Part shown: positions 1-9,412 of the stretch, piece by piece
How positions within the stretch are numbered: position 1 is the stretch's first letter
Layout of the letters: each line of letters opens with the position of its first letter
Assembly: GCF_000002985.6 (NCBI RefSeq)
Contig: NC_003281.10
Location: forward strand, 11,346,001 to 11,410,000
DNA: 64,000 nt
Direction of reading: 5' to 3'
Source: Caenorhabditis elegans
Taxonomy: Eukaryota; Nematoda; Chromadorea; Rhabditida; Rhabditidae
Notes under the pieces: model-generated
Seen by the model: only the letters and a program-made list of their open reading frames with translations
Told to the model about the DNA's origin: nothing
Databases searched by the model: none
Made by a program: the position numbers and the translations under genes

Positions 1-245
1 CATTACAGAACCCCTCAAGTCCCCCTACAGTACCAATACAGTACCCCTCTGATCCCCCTACAGTACCAATACAGTACCCCTCTGATCCCCCTACAGTACC
101 AATACAGTACCCCTCTAGTCCCCCTACAGTACCACTACAGTACCACTACAAGATTCCTACTGTGCCCCTCTAGTCTCCTACAGTACCCCTACAGTACTGC
201 TATACTACCCCTACAGTACCCCTAGAGCACTTCTACAGAACCAAA
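1..245. repeat. CTACAGTACC-type minisatellite
   Basis: Degenerate tandem repeats of a 10-20 bp unit built on CTACAGTACC, with CCCCTCTAGTC or CCCTCTGATC spacers. The same family, read on the other strand as ACTGTAGG, recurs at 19.38-19.73, 21.18-21.73, 23.92-24.06 and 24.39-24.70 kb. It lies just downstream of the first exon of the START-domain gene, so it is probably intronic there. Confidence 0.85.
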
Positions 246-254
246 ACAACTAAC

Positions 255-471
255 CTGAATCATGTAACACATCATAGACAACTGTTGCAGAAACATCTGG
301 AAGTTGTGCAATAGCCTTAATCATTTGATAACTACTTTTCTCGATATTCTGAGTGCATATTGTGATATCCTTCTTCTTGTAAACTTCTACCCATCCTTCA
401 CTATCCTCACAAAGATTTTTCACTTTTTCATAATCCGAGTCCTCCCAAACTCTTGCCACATTGACCCGCAT
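255..471 (-). CDS. START-domain lipid-transfer protein, 5' exon only (partial)
   Basis: First coding exon of a gene that runs off the left edge of the window. The ATG is at 469-471 and the exon gives 72 residues before a canonical donor (CATGATTCAG then gttag) at 254-255. Residues about 10-72 resemble the N-terminal half of a START domain of the STARD10/PCTP type: an acidic helix, then GWVEVYKK, and the family hallmark VVYDVLHDS at the end of the exon. START domains bind a lipid in a hydrophobic cavity and move it between membranes. No signal peptide is seen, so it is probably cytosolic. The missing exons hold the lipid-contacting C-terminal half, so the specific lipid cannot be inferred. Upstream DNA (472-650) is a plausible promoter without a clear TATA box. 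Confidence 0.7.
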
Positions 472-653
472 GAGCTTCGAAGTCTGAAGTAATGAATTTT
501 AAAACAAAAAAGTCTGAAAAAGAAACGGAAGCAGCACAAAAAAGTGGAAGTCGGTGGCAAATGAATGACAATTTTGGAAAAAAAACCAGAGACGCAGGAA
601 GGAGTCCTGAACTTTGTGTCAGCTCAGCTGTGAGCTCACGCACTGTTTGCTCG

Positions 654-693
654 CGACACGTGGCCGAGGTTTTTCTTGCACGGCCACGTGTCG
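654..693. repeat. Perfect 13-bp inverted repeat with CACGTG core
   Basis: CGACACGTGGCCG at 654-666 is repeated as its exact reverse complement at 681-693 around a 14-nt spacer. Each arm holds a CACGTG E-box. It stands about 180 bp upstream of the START-gene ATG. It may be a small palindromic dispersed repeat rather than a regulatory site. Confidence 0.75.
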
Positions 694-889
694 TGTAAGC
701 TTGATGCCCGAATACGTTGCTTTTTGGAGGAAATACGCGGGCGGTCGCCGCCCATAAAAATCATAAATTTTTAAGAGGGGCGAACACATTTGTTGCGGGG
801 GCATTGAGAATAGAGGAAAAAGTCAATCGGAAAGGGAGCGGTTTCAAACACGGAAATTGATGGACGAAACAAAGAATTTGGGAAAAAAA

Positions 890-1345
890 ATTGGTGGCCG
901 AGTTTTTGGAATTATTAGCAGAGTTTTCATAATTGGTGACCGAGTTTTTAATATTGGTGGCCGAGTTTATCCAAATGATGGCCGAGTTTTTATAATAGGT
1001 GACAAATTGACGGCCAAGCTTTTAAAATTGGTGGCCGAGTTTCTAAAATTGTTAGCAGAGTTTTCATAATTGGTGGCCGAGTTTTCAAAATCGACGGCCG
1101 AGTTTTAATAATAAGTGGCCGAGTTTTTAAAATTGATGATCGATTTTTCAAGATTAGTGACCGAGTTTCTTAAATAGGTGACTGAAAATTTTCAAATTGA
1201 CGGCTGAGCTTCTATAGCAGCTGATTGATTTTTGCTAATCAATGGCCTAGTTTTAGAAATAGACGGCCGAATTTTCGTAAATGGTTACAGATTTTTGGTA
1301 GAGTTTTCATTTTTGGTGGCCGAGTTTTGCCGAAAATTCGGCCAC
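890..1345. repeat. TGGCCGAGTTTT minisatellite
   Basis: About 15 to 20 degenerate copies of a roughly 20-30 bp unit, consensus GGTGGCCGAGTTTTTAAAATT, in direct orientation. Short reading frames here are repeat by-products. The GGCCGAG core is also present in the inverted repeat at 654-693. Confidence 0.85.
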
Positions 1346-2417
1346 TTTTTTCGCGTTCATTTTTTAGAATCCATCAATAGAAATACACAAAACAAAATGC
1401 CTGGCCTAGAAAATTAAATAAGAGAAAACTCGGCCAACACAAAATTGCACAGCCTAATGACGTGTTTTGTGCTCCAAATAGAAGGCCACCTACATTTTTG
1501 CTCATTTTTCAGAGCTCTGACATCATCATGAAGCCCACATGAAGGATCTTTAATCAAATGAAAAGAGGATGGAGGGTAATTGAAAAAAACGAAATTTTAG
1601 GTATTAGGCTCTGAAAATTTCAATCTTTAAGGTGAATTTCAAGGGAAAATTGTTAAGAAAAATTATGGTAAAAATTTGTGCAAGCTTATAATTGGCGAAG
1701 AGCTCCAAGAGCACAGAGGAATAGAGAAAAGAAGGAGGATAGCGGAGAGCAGCAGTGTGTGAATGAACGGAAAACGGCGAAAAAGGAGAAAAGAAATGAA
1801 AGGGGGACAGAAAAAAAAGAGTGGATGGAAAAGGCAAATACATATATAAAGAGACGAGGAAACGAACACGGAAATCATAGACTTCTGGGAGGTATTTTGG
1901 AATTGGAGGCCTAACTTTTTGTGGCCTAGAATTTTAGCTTGGTTTGGAAACTACAATTTTTGAGTTTAGTATGTCAAGAGCTTTCATTTAAGTATAAATA
2001 TGACTAGGTTCAACTTATTTTGGGTCTCGCAACGAAAAAGCTACAGTAACCCGATGGCAAGTTTTGCAATAACTTTTTTTTGACAAGTTTTAGTACTTTT
2101 TTCGGCAATTTTTTCAATTTTTTTTTGACAAATTCTAGTAATTTTTTTTTGGCAATTTCGGTAAATTTTTTGGAAAATTTTGCAATTTTCTGGCCATTTT
2201 TTAAGAACTTTTTAAAATACAATTTTAATAATTTTTGGCAAATTTTCCAAGCTTTTGACAATTTTTGTAATTTCAATTTTTGTAATTTTTTTGGCAATAT
2301 CAGTATGTTTTTTGGCAAATTTTGATTTTTTTTTCTGAAAAATTTAGTAGCTTTCTTATTGAGCTCCTCAAGCATAACCTTGACTGAACTTAAGGAACTT
2401 AAAAAGTGGGTCCCGCT
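1346..2417. other. Gene-free AT-rich stretch
   Basis: Nothing gene-like is supported. 1680-1880 is a purine-rich block (many GGAGA, GAAAG). 2060-2340 is a run of imperfect GGCAATTTT/TTTTTGACAA units that generates a lysine-rich spurious frame on the minus strand. Confidence 0.6.
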
Positions 2418-2463
2418 GGGTCCCGCCATGAAAAGGTTACTGTAGGTAATCGTGACGGGACCC
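2418..2463. repeat. GGGTCCCGCC fold-back, copy 1
   Basis: Inverted repeat whose left arm begins GGGTCCCGCCATGAAAA and whose right arm ends CGTGACGGGACCC. This is the most diverged of three related fold-backs within 0.9 kb; an extra half arm (GGGTCCCGC) sits immediately upstream at 2408. Confidence 0.7.
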
Positions 2464-3071
2464 AAATTGGGAAAAACCTAGTGATGATACAAAATAATTA
2501 CAGCTCCCGACAAAAAATATTCTTCTCAAAATAAAAAAAAATTGGGATCCAAACACATTCTTATTGGGGAAAGTTTTTTTTTTCAAAAAAAAATTCCCAA
2601 AAAAAAAAGAAAATAACATATACTGAAATGGATACACATGTCAAAGGAAATGAGACATTTGAATTAGCGGGAAAACGGATATTTTCAAATTTTTCTACGC
2701 GCTGCTTTTTGCTTTCCGGTATATAATTTTTTTTGAGGGACTGCTGAGAAAAAAAATATTTCGCGAAATTTTTTCTATGAACTTTTAAATACTAAAATAA
2801 GACTGGAAAAAAGTACGTAGAGAAATAGAGAAAAAGAAGAAAAAAGCCTAATTGAATTTTTAAAAACATGGGAAATAGATGAGGGATGAGAAGTGAGGGT
2901 GAGGTGGACAAGTGAAAAAAAAAATGAAAAAATTGGTCGAAAAATTTTCGAAAGTTTTGAAGGGATGCTTCTCGAAATTTATAATTTTTGTACAATAAAA
3001 TTGTGATTTTCTTTCTCAGCCCACCGAAAGCTTCAATTTGAGTATAAACACGACTAGGTTCCGCCCACTTC

Positions 3072-3117
3072 GGGTCCCGCCACGAAAACCTTCAGTAATC
3101 TTTTCGTGGTGGGACCC
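3072..3117. repeat. GGGTCCCGCC fold-back, copy 2
   Basis: GGGTCCCGCCACGAAAACC pairs with TTTTCGTGGTGGGACCC around a loop of about 10 nt. It is preceded by ACTAGGTTCCGCCCACTT, a version of which also precedes the sequence around 2004-2040. Confidence 0.75.
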
Positions 3118-3220
3118 AGCTACCAAAACCTATTCAGTATTATACTTAGAGTACAAATCTCTTCAATTCTTTTTCAAGCGAAAATTCAAACTTCATCAGA
3201 AAATTTTTGGCTGGAATATT

Positions 3221-3272
3221 GGGTCCCGCCACGAAAACCAACACTAGCCATGTCGTTTTCGTGGCGGGACCC
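3221..3272. repeat. GGGTCCCGCC fold-back, copy 3
   Basis: The best of the three copies: GGGTCCCGCCACGAAAACC faces GTTTTCGTGGCGGGACCC with about 15 nt between the arms. Confidence 0.8.
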
Positions 3273-4267
3273 AAAAATAAAAATCAATAGAACCATCACC
3301 ACGTGGCACACACATACACAAAATTTGAAAAAAGAATCAAAAAGTAAAAAAAAAAAAGGCCAATATTTGTTTCTGCCACCCACACTTCACATTTCCATAA
3401 TCCAATTGTCACGGGGAAAATTGCATGACGTGGTGGGAAATGAAAACAAAAACAAACACAAAAAATAGAAACCTTGGTATTGGTTTTTGAATATTTTTAG
3501 TTGGATTTGAAAGGAAAATTCAGAAAAAAAAGAGACAAAAAGCAAAAGCAAATAAAAACGAGAACCGGTGTCCTCTGTGATGATGATGTTTTGGGAGGTC
3601 ATGTGTACCTAATGTAAGTACTCTGACACATATTTGAAAAAAACTACTTTTCATGAAAGGATTAATACTAGTAATTCAAAGACACATTTTCAAAAAAAAA
3701 ATCGAAAAAACAAGAACTAATGTTTTAATTTACAGGAACTTTTCAGCTCACCTTTTGGTTTCAAAATAAAATGTTTTCCGATTTTTTTCCAGAACTTTTC
3801 CAGAACTTTTCCACAACATTTTCAAATAAGTTCCACAATTTTCTAGAAAATTCTAGAAGTGTATGGTATTTTCCAAAATTGTTTAGGAATATACGGGAAA
3901 ATTCAGAAATTGTTAGTATTGTCCGGAAAATTATAACTTTTTTGTTTTGAAATTTTCGAGAAATTTTTGATAAGTTTCCAGAATATTTAAGCCTTTTTAA
4001 GAATTTTCAGAAATTTATGATATTATTGGGAAATTTTCAGAAATTTCCAGAATATCCGTAATTTTATGGTATTTTTCAGAATTTATTTTGAAATTTCCAG
4101 AATTTCGAGAAATTTATACTCTTCGGAAATTTAATTAAAAAAAAAACATTTCAGAAATTTGAAATATTGTCTTTAAAAAATGTCAAAAATTTCCACAAAA
4201 ATGTATCGTTTTTTCTAGAATTTGTCAGCAATTTACAGAAGTACAATTTTGAATTTTAAATTTTGAA
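3273..4267. other. Gene-free AT-rich stretch
   Basis: No supportable gene. 3780-4250 consists of loose TTTTCCAGAA/AAATTTCCAGA repeats, which create many decoy 3' splice-like sites. Confidence 0.55.
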
Positions 4268-4335
4268 TTTGAGTTTCGCGCCAAACCGGTGACGTCATAA
4301 GTTATGACGTCACAGGTTTTGGCACAAAACTCAAA
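4268..4335. repeat. Long fold-back with TGACGTCA in each arm
   Basis: Arms of about 33 bp: the left begins TTTGAGTTTCGCGCCAAA and ends GTGACGTCATAA, and the right mirrors it from 4302 to 4335 with a few mismatches and almost no loop. Both arms carry the CRE-like octamer TGACGTCA. Probably a small palindromic repeat. Confidence 0.75.
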
Positions 4336-4758
4336 CTAAAAAAGGAAATCATTATTGAAAAATTTTTAAATCGTTTTTTGAAAGCAAAAATTCCTTGGAA
4401 GAACCAATTATATCACCTAAATATACCTACATGTACCGAGTAAATTCCAATTCGTTTTTCGAATTTCATATAATGGTTTGAAAATTAGTCATGACGTTTA
4501 ATAATGTAATAATGTTATAATAATAATTTAATAGACACCGACAGAAAATATAAAGTTAAGAGCAAAAAAAAAATTGAAAAAAAAAGTTTCCCCTTCTTAT
4601 CAGTGGAATAAGAAATGTCCACTATGATGATATCAGGAAATATCGCACGATTTTTTTTCTGATAGCATAATTAAAAGTGCATTTTTAACGAAAAATTGCG
4701 AATAACTTGAATTTTATACGTGGGAAATTAATTTTTTTGTAAGTTCTTCTGTATCATT

Positions 4759-4830
4759 TACCGTATATTCTCTATTAGTGCGGCAGTCTCCAGTAGTCCG
4801 GCAGTCATTTTCCATAGAGAATATACGGTA
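4759..4830. repeat. Fold-back repeat with 16-bp TACCGTATATTCTCTA termini
   Basis: TACCGTATATTCTCTA (4759-4774) is exactly inverted at 4815-4830. The interior carries two GCGGCAGTC/CCGGCAGTC copies. A fragment with the same end (ACCGTATTTCCTATT) occurs at about 6127. The layout fits a non-autonomous palindromic element. Confidence 0.75.
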
Positions 4831-7028
4831 TTTGAATATAATTTTGTACATTTTTTTAAATTTCCAACACGCACCACAACAATCACATATTTTCACATGT
4901 GTTCACATTGCAGACTACTATAAACGTTTAAAACTATTCACATTGGTTGTGTTCAAAATGTGTTTAGGTGACAATCTTCCTGAATCTCTATTTGGCTTTG
5001 TATTTAACAATGTCATGATACTTTACTTCAAATTGCTGCTACGTGGCCTTAAGCCAAATTTACACTGAAGTTAAGATGAATGCAAATATGTTCCAATTGA
5101 AAACAATTAAATATGTGAGGATTGTCAATTGCCAATTGTTGACGACCATCGGATATATAAAAAATTGCCCTCCTGGAGTCCCGATCAAGGTTGCCGGTTT
5201 TTCGGTTTCGCTCAAAAACCAAAATAACCGTAAAATCGAAAAAATTTTTGGCGGCATCCCTGCTCCTGATATCCAAATTCCATAGCATAATACCTACCCC
5301 TCAAGGAACGAATTAGTCATGGCTCACTCGTCACGGTTGTCGGCAGCAGGTAAAAGAAAATATTAACGATCCGGTGATTTTATCACTTTTTCATATTTGG
5401 CCTGTCATGCTTTGATGGCCATTTGGAGGGATGGAAGCGAACAAAAAAAAATAGGAACACATAAGATGCCACCATAGTTTGAATAATAGCTGATAGATTA
5501 TTACAGTTTTTTGTTTTGCCACGTCGACTAAAACTGTGCATCAATTACCGCAAGTTTTCGAAATATCAAAAAATAACCATAGCTTAATGTTCGGTTTTTG
5601 AAAATAGGGGATTTTTTAAAAATCCACCTGGCATTCCTACTTCCAATTTATGAAAATCTTTTGGATATTTAAATGTAACATTTATTATTTTAAAAGTATA
5701 ACTATTCCAAATAACCCCCTGTATTCAATTTCCAGTGTGGGGTGAAATCCAATCAAATTTTCGTCTCTTCTCGGTCGTCACAAAATGTGTTCGTTTATTC
5801 GGCGTTCCACTGCGTTTTCCTCCTCATCATCATCATCGTTTTCTTCGTCATTTCAGAATTCGTAAAAAAGAAAAGACGTGTGGTGTGCTGTTGTACAGCT
5901 ATTATTCAGGAATTCATGCATTCTATTTTCCGAAGACAATTTCCGGAGAGAAGAAGGAGGAGAAGAAGAAAGATTCGCCGGCGATCAAAAACAATACAAT
6001 TTGTTTTAATTTCCGGAGTGTCTTTAGGATTGTGTAATGGGTAAATGGGAAGCTGCACTCGGTTTTGTTCTGCATTTGGTGTTTAAATACGGTTAAAGCT
6101 TTATAAAGGTATTATATGTATATATACCGTATTTCCTATTGCACCCGACTACTTAACTTTGACACGTTACATAACATATTATTAACTACAAAAGTATAGA
6201 AAAAGAAATAACAAACATTTTGACTATTTTCGAGTTTATACCTTTTATGCTTTGAAAATCTTTATATAGACTATGATTGTTATGTAATTTTTTTTGGGCA
6301 TACCTATTAATCTTGTGCATTTTATAAATGGCTCACAGAGCCCTGAAAACTGCTCTGCTATTTAATTTCTCTCTCCATCTCAAACATCGTTGTGTAATTT
6401 AGTTTCCAATCGAATTAACACGTCAAACGGAATGTGTCAACTGCACACACACATATATCCGGAATATGGATCTCTCAATTTTTGCAGAGAAATCTCTTGA
6501 GAATTGTGCATGCTCCTGACACTTTTCCACCCATTTCGAGTCAATTTGATGCGGGTTTTGTCTCTTTTTATTCCGTCGTCGGTTGATGCTTTTTGCGTTA
6601 AAACTTCGGTTGTCGGAAGTTGCCCAGTAAATTTTAAATTTAAAAAATTTAATTTTTGGCCCAAAATCCAAATTTTCTAAGAAAATTTTTGGCGCAAATT
6701 TCCAATCGCCCAAACTCCTTCCTAAACTTTGAAAGTTCGACTAAAGTGCATTTGTGTGACCGGAATACATGCTTCGTCCACTAATTTGGGCTTCTTTTGA
6801 CGACGGACCGCTTGCAAAGTTTAGTGCGTATGCGTGTGTGCGCGCGTAAAAAGAGCAAAACCTTCACTCTTCTTTTCTCCCCCATTTTCTATTATTGAGA
6901 AGCCGTTTAGCCGAGTCCTGACTTCTTTTTGACCCGTTCTTTTTATTATTAGTCACCCACTCATGCCTTCTGCTACCTAAATTTCTTCAGTACAAAATTG
7001 TATACCTCCAGTACCTGACCGGAATCGC
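4831..7028. other. Gene-free stretch; possible unassigned 5' exon near 5785
   Basis: No gene is firmly supported. At 5785-5861 an ATG opens a serine-rich frame (FSSSSSSSFSSSF) that ends at a GT donor-like site, and upstream sequence looks like a 5' UTR after a TTTCCAG at about 5732. The opposite strand is also open with an acidic run, so this is only a candidate. 6300-6420 contains CACAGAGCCCTGAAAACTG, resembling CCGTGAGCCCTGAAAGGCG at about 10630. Confidence 0.35.
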
Positions 7029-7101
7029 GGTCTCGTGGTGTAGTGGTTATCACATCTGTCTAACACACAGAAGGTCGGTGGTTCGAGCCCGCCCGAGATC
7101 A
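7029..7101 (+). tRNA. tRNA-Val (AAC), copy 1
   Basis: A 73-nt cloverleaf. The 7-bp acceptor stem (GGTCTCG with CGAGATC) has one G-T pair and A is the discriminator base. The anticodon arm is TCTGT-CTAACAC-ACAGA with anticodon AAC at 7062-7064, which reads valine GTT codons (and GTC after A34-to-inosine editing). The A box lies in the D arm, and GGTTCGAGCCC is the internal B box. A T6 run at 7107-7112 is a standard Pol III terminator. There is no intron and CCA is not encoded, as expected in a eukaryote. Confidence 0.96.
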
Positions 7102-7627
7102 GCTAATTTTTTGTTCTTTTCCTTTCTCTTCTTGCAACAATTGTTTTGTTTCTTCGCTATCTGTTGTGACAATCTTCTCACTTTCTTTTCCAACGAAGAT
7201 TACTCTCCTCTGCTCCGTTTTGTTTTTGCTGCTTCTTCCTTCCCAGCAATGTTGCGGCGCCCAAAATGTTTTTCTTTTATTTTCTGCTTTAAAAAAGAGG
7301 AAACGAAAAACTGACATGTGTAAATGGGTGTGAAGCATTGTGTATACGTTTTACTATCAAATAAAAAAGGCTTTATTTGCACTCTTACTTTCGTTTCTTT
7401 CTCTTCTTTTTGGCTTTCTGGGTATCTTTATCTCTCACTGTTTTCTTCATGTGTGTTTCAGTTTTCATTAACAATATTGCAAATATCTAGGTATTCTACG
7501 GTGGCTCAAACTGCCTACGAATGCTATTTTCAAGACTTTCTTATTAATCAGTATTTTGCTCTACCGCTCCCTCAAATTGCACTAAGGGCAAAAGTGAAAA
7601 TGATCCTCTAAAGCGTGCCAAAACCGC
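7102..7627. other. Spacer between the two tRNA-Val genes
   Basis: Pyrimidine-rich, T/C-biased DNA. Open frames on both strands are low complexity and lack convincing splice context. Nothing further is supported. Confidence 0.55.
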
Positions 7628-7700
7628 GGTCTCGTGGTGTAGTGGTTATCACATCTGTCTAACACACAGAAGGTCGGTGGTTCGAGCCCGCCCGAGATCA
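7628..7700 (+). tRNA. tRNA-Val (AAC), copy 2
   Basis: Identical in all 73 positions to the copy at 7029-7101, in the same orientation 599 bp downstream. Anticodon AAC at 7661-7663; T5 terminator at 7709-7713. The identity stops almost at the gene ends: the flanks share only a few bases (GCGGTCTCG), so this is not a recent duplication of a larger block. Confidence 0.96.
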
Positions 7701-8754
7701 TGCTAAACTTTTTGGGTGCGAATGGAAAGTTCCATTAGCCTGAAGGGCTAATCTCATTGCGTTCGATTTCGCCTTCCGAAATTCTTACGAAATGCAATTT
7801 GTCTTCGTTTCGGTTTTCTTTTCTTTTCGCCCAAAGTTTTGTTGCTGTAGTACATTTATTTTGCAAATTTGGGTCTTTTCTTAGAGGCAAATACTCTGAT
7901 TTTTCAATTTTCGGGAAATAGAATACCATTTTTTTTGTTTGCTTTTCGACCGTTCCACCTTTTCCGTAGGTCAATATGGAGAGCGTGAAATACGAAAAAA
8001 AGTCTGTTTCCTGAAGGGTTTAGTTTAGGCTCCGCCCATTTTCCTGACGTATGAGTATATTCCAAAAATATATTTTTAAAAAACTTTCCAAATTTTCCGA
8101 AAACTTCTTGGTAATTTTCGGAATTTTTTTTCGCTTTCCGGACATTTTCTGATATTTTTGGCAATATTTTAAATTTTCGGCAATTTTTTAAAAAAGTTTT
8201 CGACAATATTATTAATTTGCCGGCACGGTTTTAAATTTTTTAGCAATGTTTCTAAATTTACGGCCAAGTTTTTAAATTTTTCGGCAATCTTTTGAAGTTT
8301 TCGGCAACGCTTTCTCTGAATTTTGAAACTTCTTATCTTCCCAATTCGGAATGTTGACATAGTTCTAAGAAACACCCCCGAACAGTTCATAATCGGCTCT
8401 CCCTTTGTAAAAACTCTTTGAAAGGTAAAATATTGCGCAAATAAGACGATAATTATGTTCTCCCCCTCTCCTTTTCAAAATGTTTCCATTTTCCGCCTAT
8501 TTCTTTCCCCCTTGCCAATATTGACAGATGGTTTCCACCTCTATAAAAGTCCCAATGAGACATCCCCCCCCCCCCCCCCCCATAAACTATTTACTATCCC
8601 TCTCCTCTTCTGACATCGCCTTTCTTTTATGACCGTGTTGTCTATGTGACATGTTAATTGACACAAGACAACAATTTTAGATGATACACACTAGTTTTTA
8701 GATATTATCTTGAAATACTCACTGCTTCTTATTTCGGCAACTCTTCAATGACAG
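7701..8754. other. Gene-free stretch with TTTTCGGCAA repeats and an 18-nt poly(C)
   Basis: 8060-8310 holds degenerate (A)TTTTCGGCAATTTT units. 8564-8581 is an uninterrupted run of 18 C. GGCTCCGCCCATTTT at about 8028 recurs at about 10802. No gene is supported. Confidence 0.6.
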
Positions 8755-9412
8755 TATCAGAATCAGGGGTGGGCGGCAAATAATTTTTTCCGGCAAATCG
8801 GCAAATTGCCGGAAAAACGGCAATTTGCCGAATTTTGGGTTTTGCACTTTTTTTTTTGGAAATTTCAGAACTTCAATTTCAAATGACAGAATTCAACGCA
8901 TCCTATGAATGTTCCTACACTTATTTTAAAAAGTTAACACATGCTATGAAAATATCTAGGAAAAACGGGAAAAAATAAAAAAAAATACCACAGTTTTAAG
9001 TGTTACCGTCTTATAAAAAATCCCTCTAAACATTTCCTGCAAATCTGAAAAAAAAATCCGAATCTGCAAATCTGAATCTGAAGTCTGATGGCCGAGCACG
9101 GCAAATTTCAAAAAAGTAGATTTGCCGAACTTGCCGAGCTCGGCATTATTCGAAATTTGCCGCACACATCAAAAATTTGACAATACAATTTTGACCAAAA
9201 CTATTGATTTTGTCCCCAAAAATTTAGTAAAATGGCACAAAATTGAGTTATTTTAATGCTCAAGCAGACAAATTACACGTAACTTATTCAGAAATTAGCT
9301 TTTAGTTCAGAAATCAGTAGCTTTTGGGCTCCAAAAAGCATCAAAAAGTATCAAATTTTTCGAAGTTAGTTATGCGCGGCAAATTTGCCGAATTTGCCGC
9401 ACATCCCTGGTA
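8755..9412. repeat. CGGCAAATTGCCGG-family composite repeat, copy A
   Basis: Begins GGGGTGGGCGGCAAATAAT and ends AATTTGCCGCACATCCCTGG, with CGGCAAATCGGCAAATTGCCGG motifs near both ends. The middle (about 9165-9370) is a unique-looking block that is present in inverted orientation and diverged form at about 56.46-56.72 kb. It looks like one dispersed element with GGCAAATTGCC-rich ends. Confidence 0.7.

Noticed and set aside
2010..2465. 151-codon lysine-rich frame on the minus strand
   Set aside because: Product of the (T)GGCAATTTT-type repeats; extreme composition and no homology.
5735..6044. 100-codon plus-strand frames with Arg- or Lys-rich runs, and a serine-rich ATG frame at 5785
   Set aside because: Low complexity, both strands open, no downstream exon that joins in phase; kept only as a weak candidate 5' exon.
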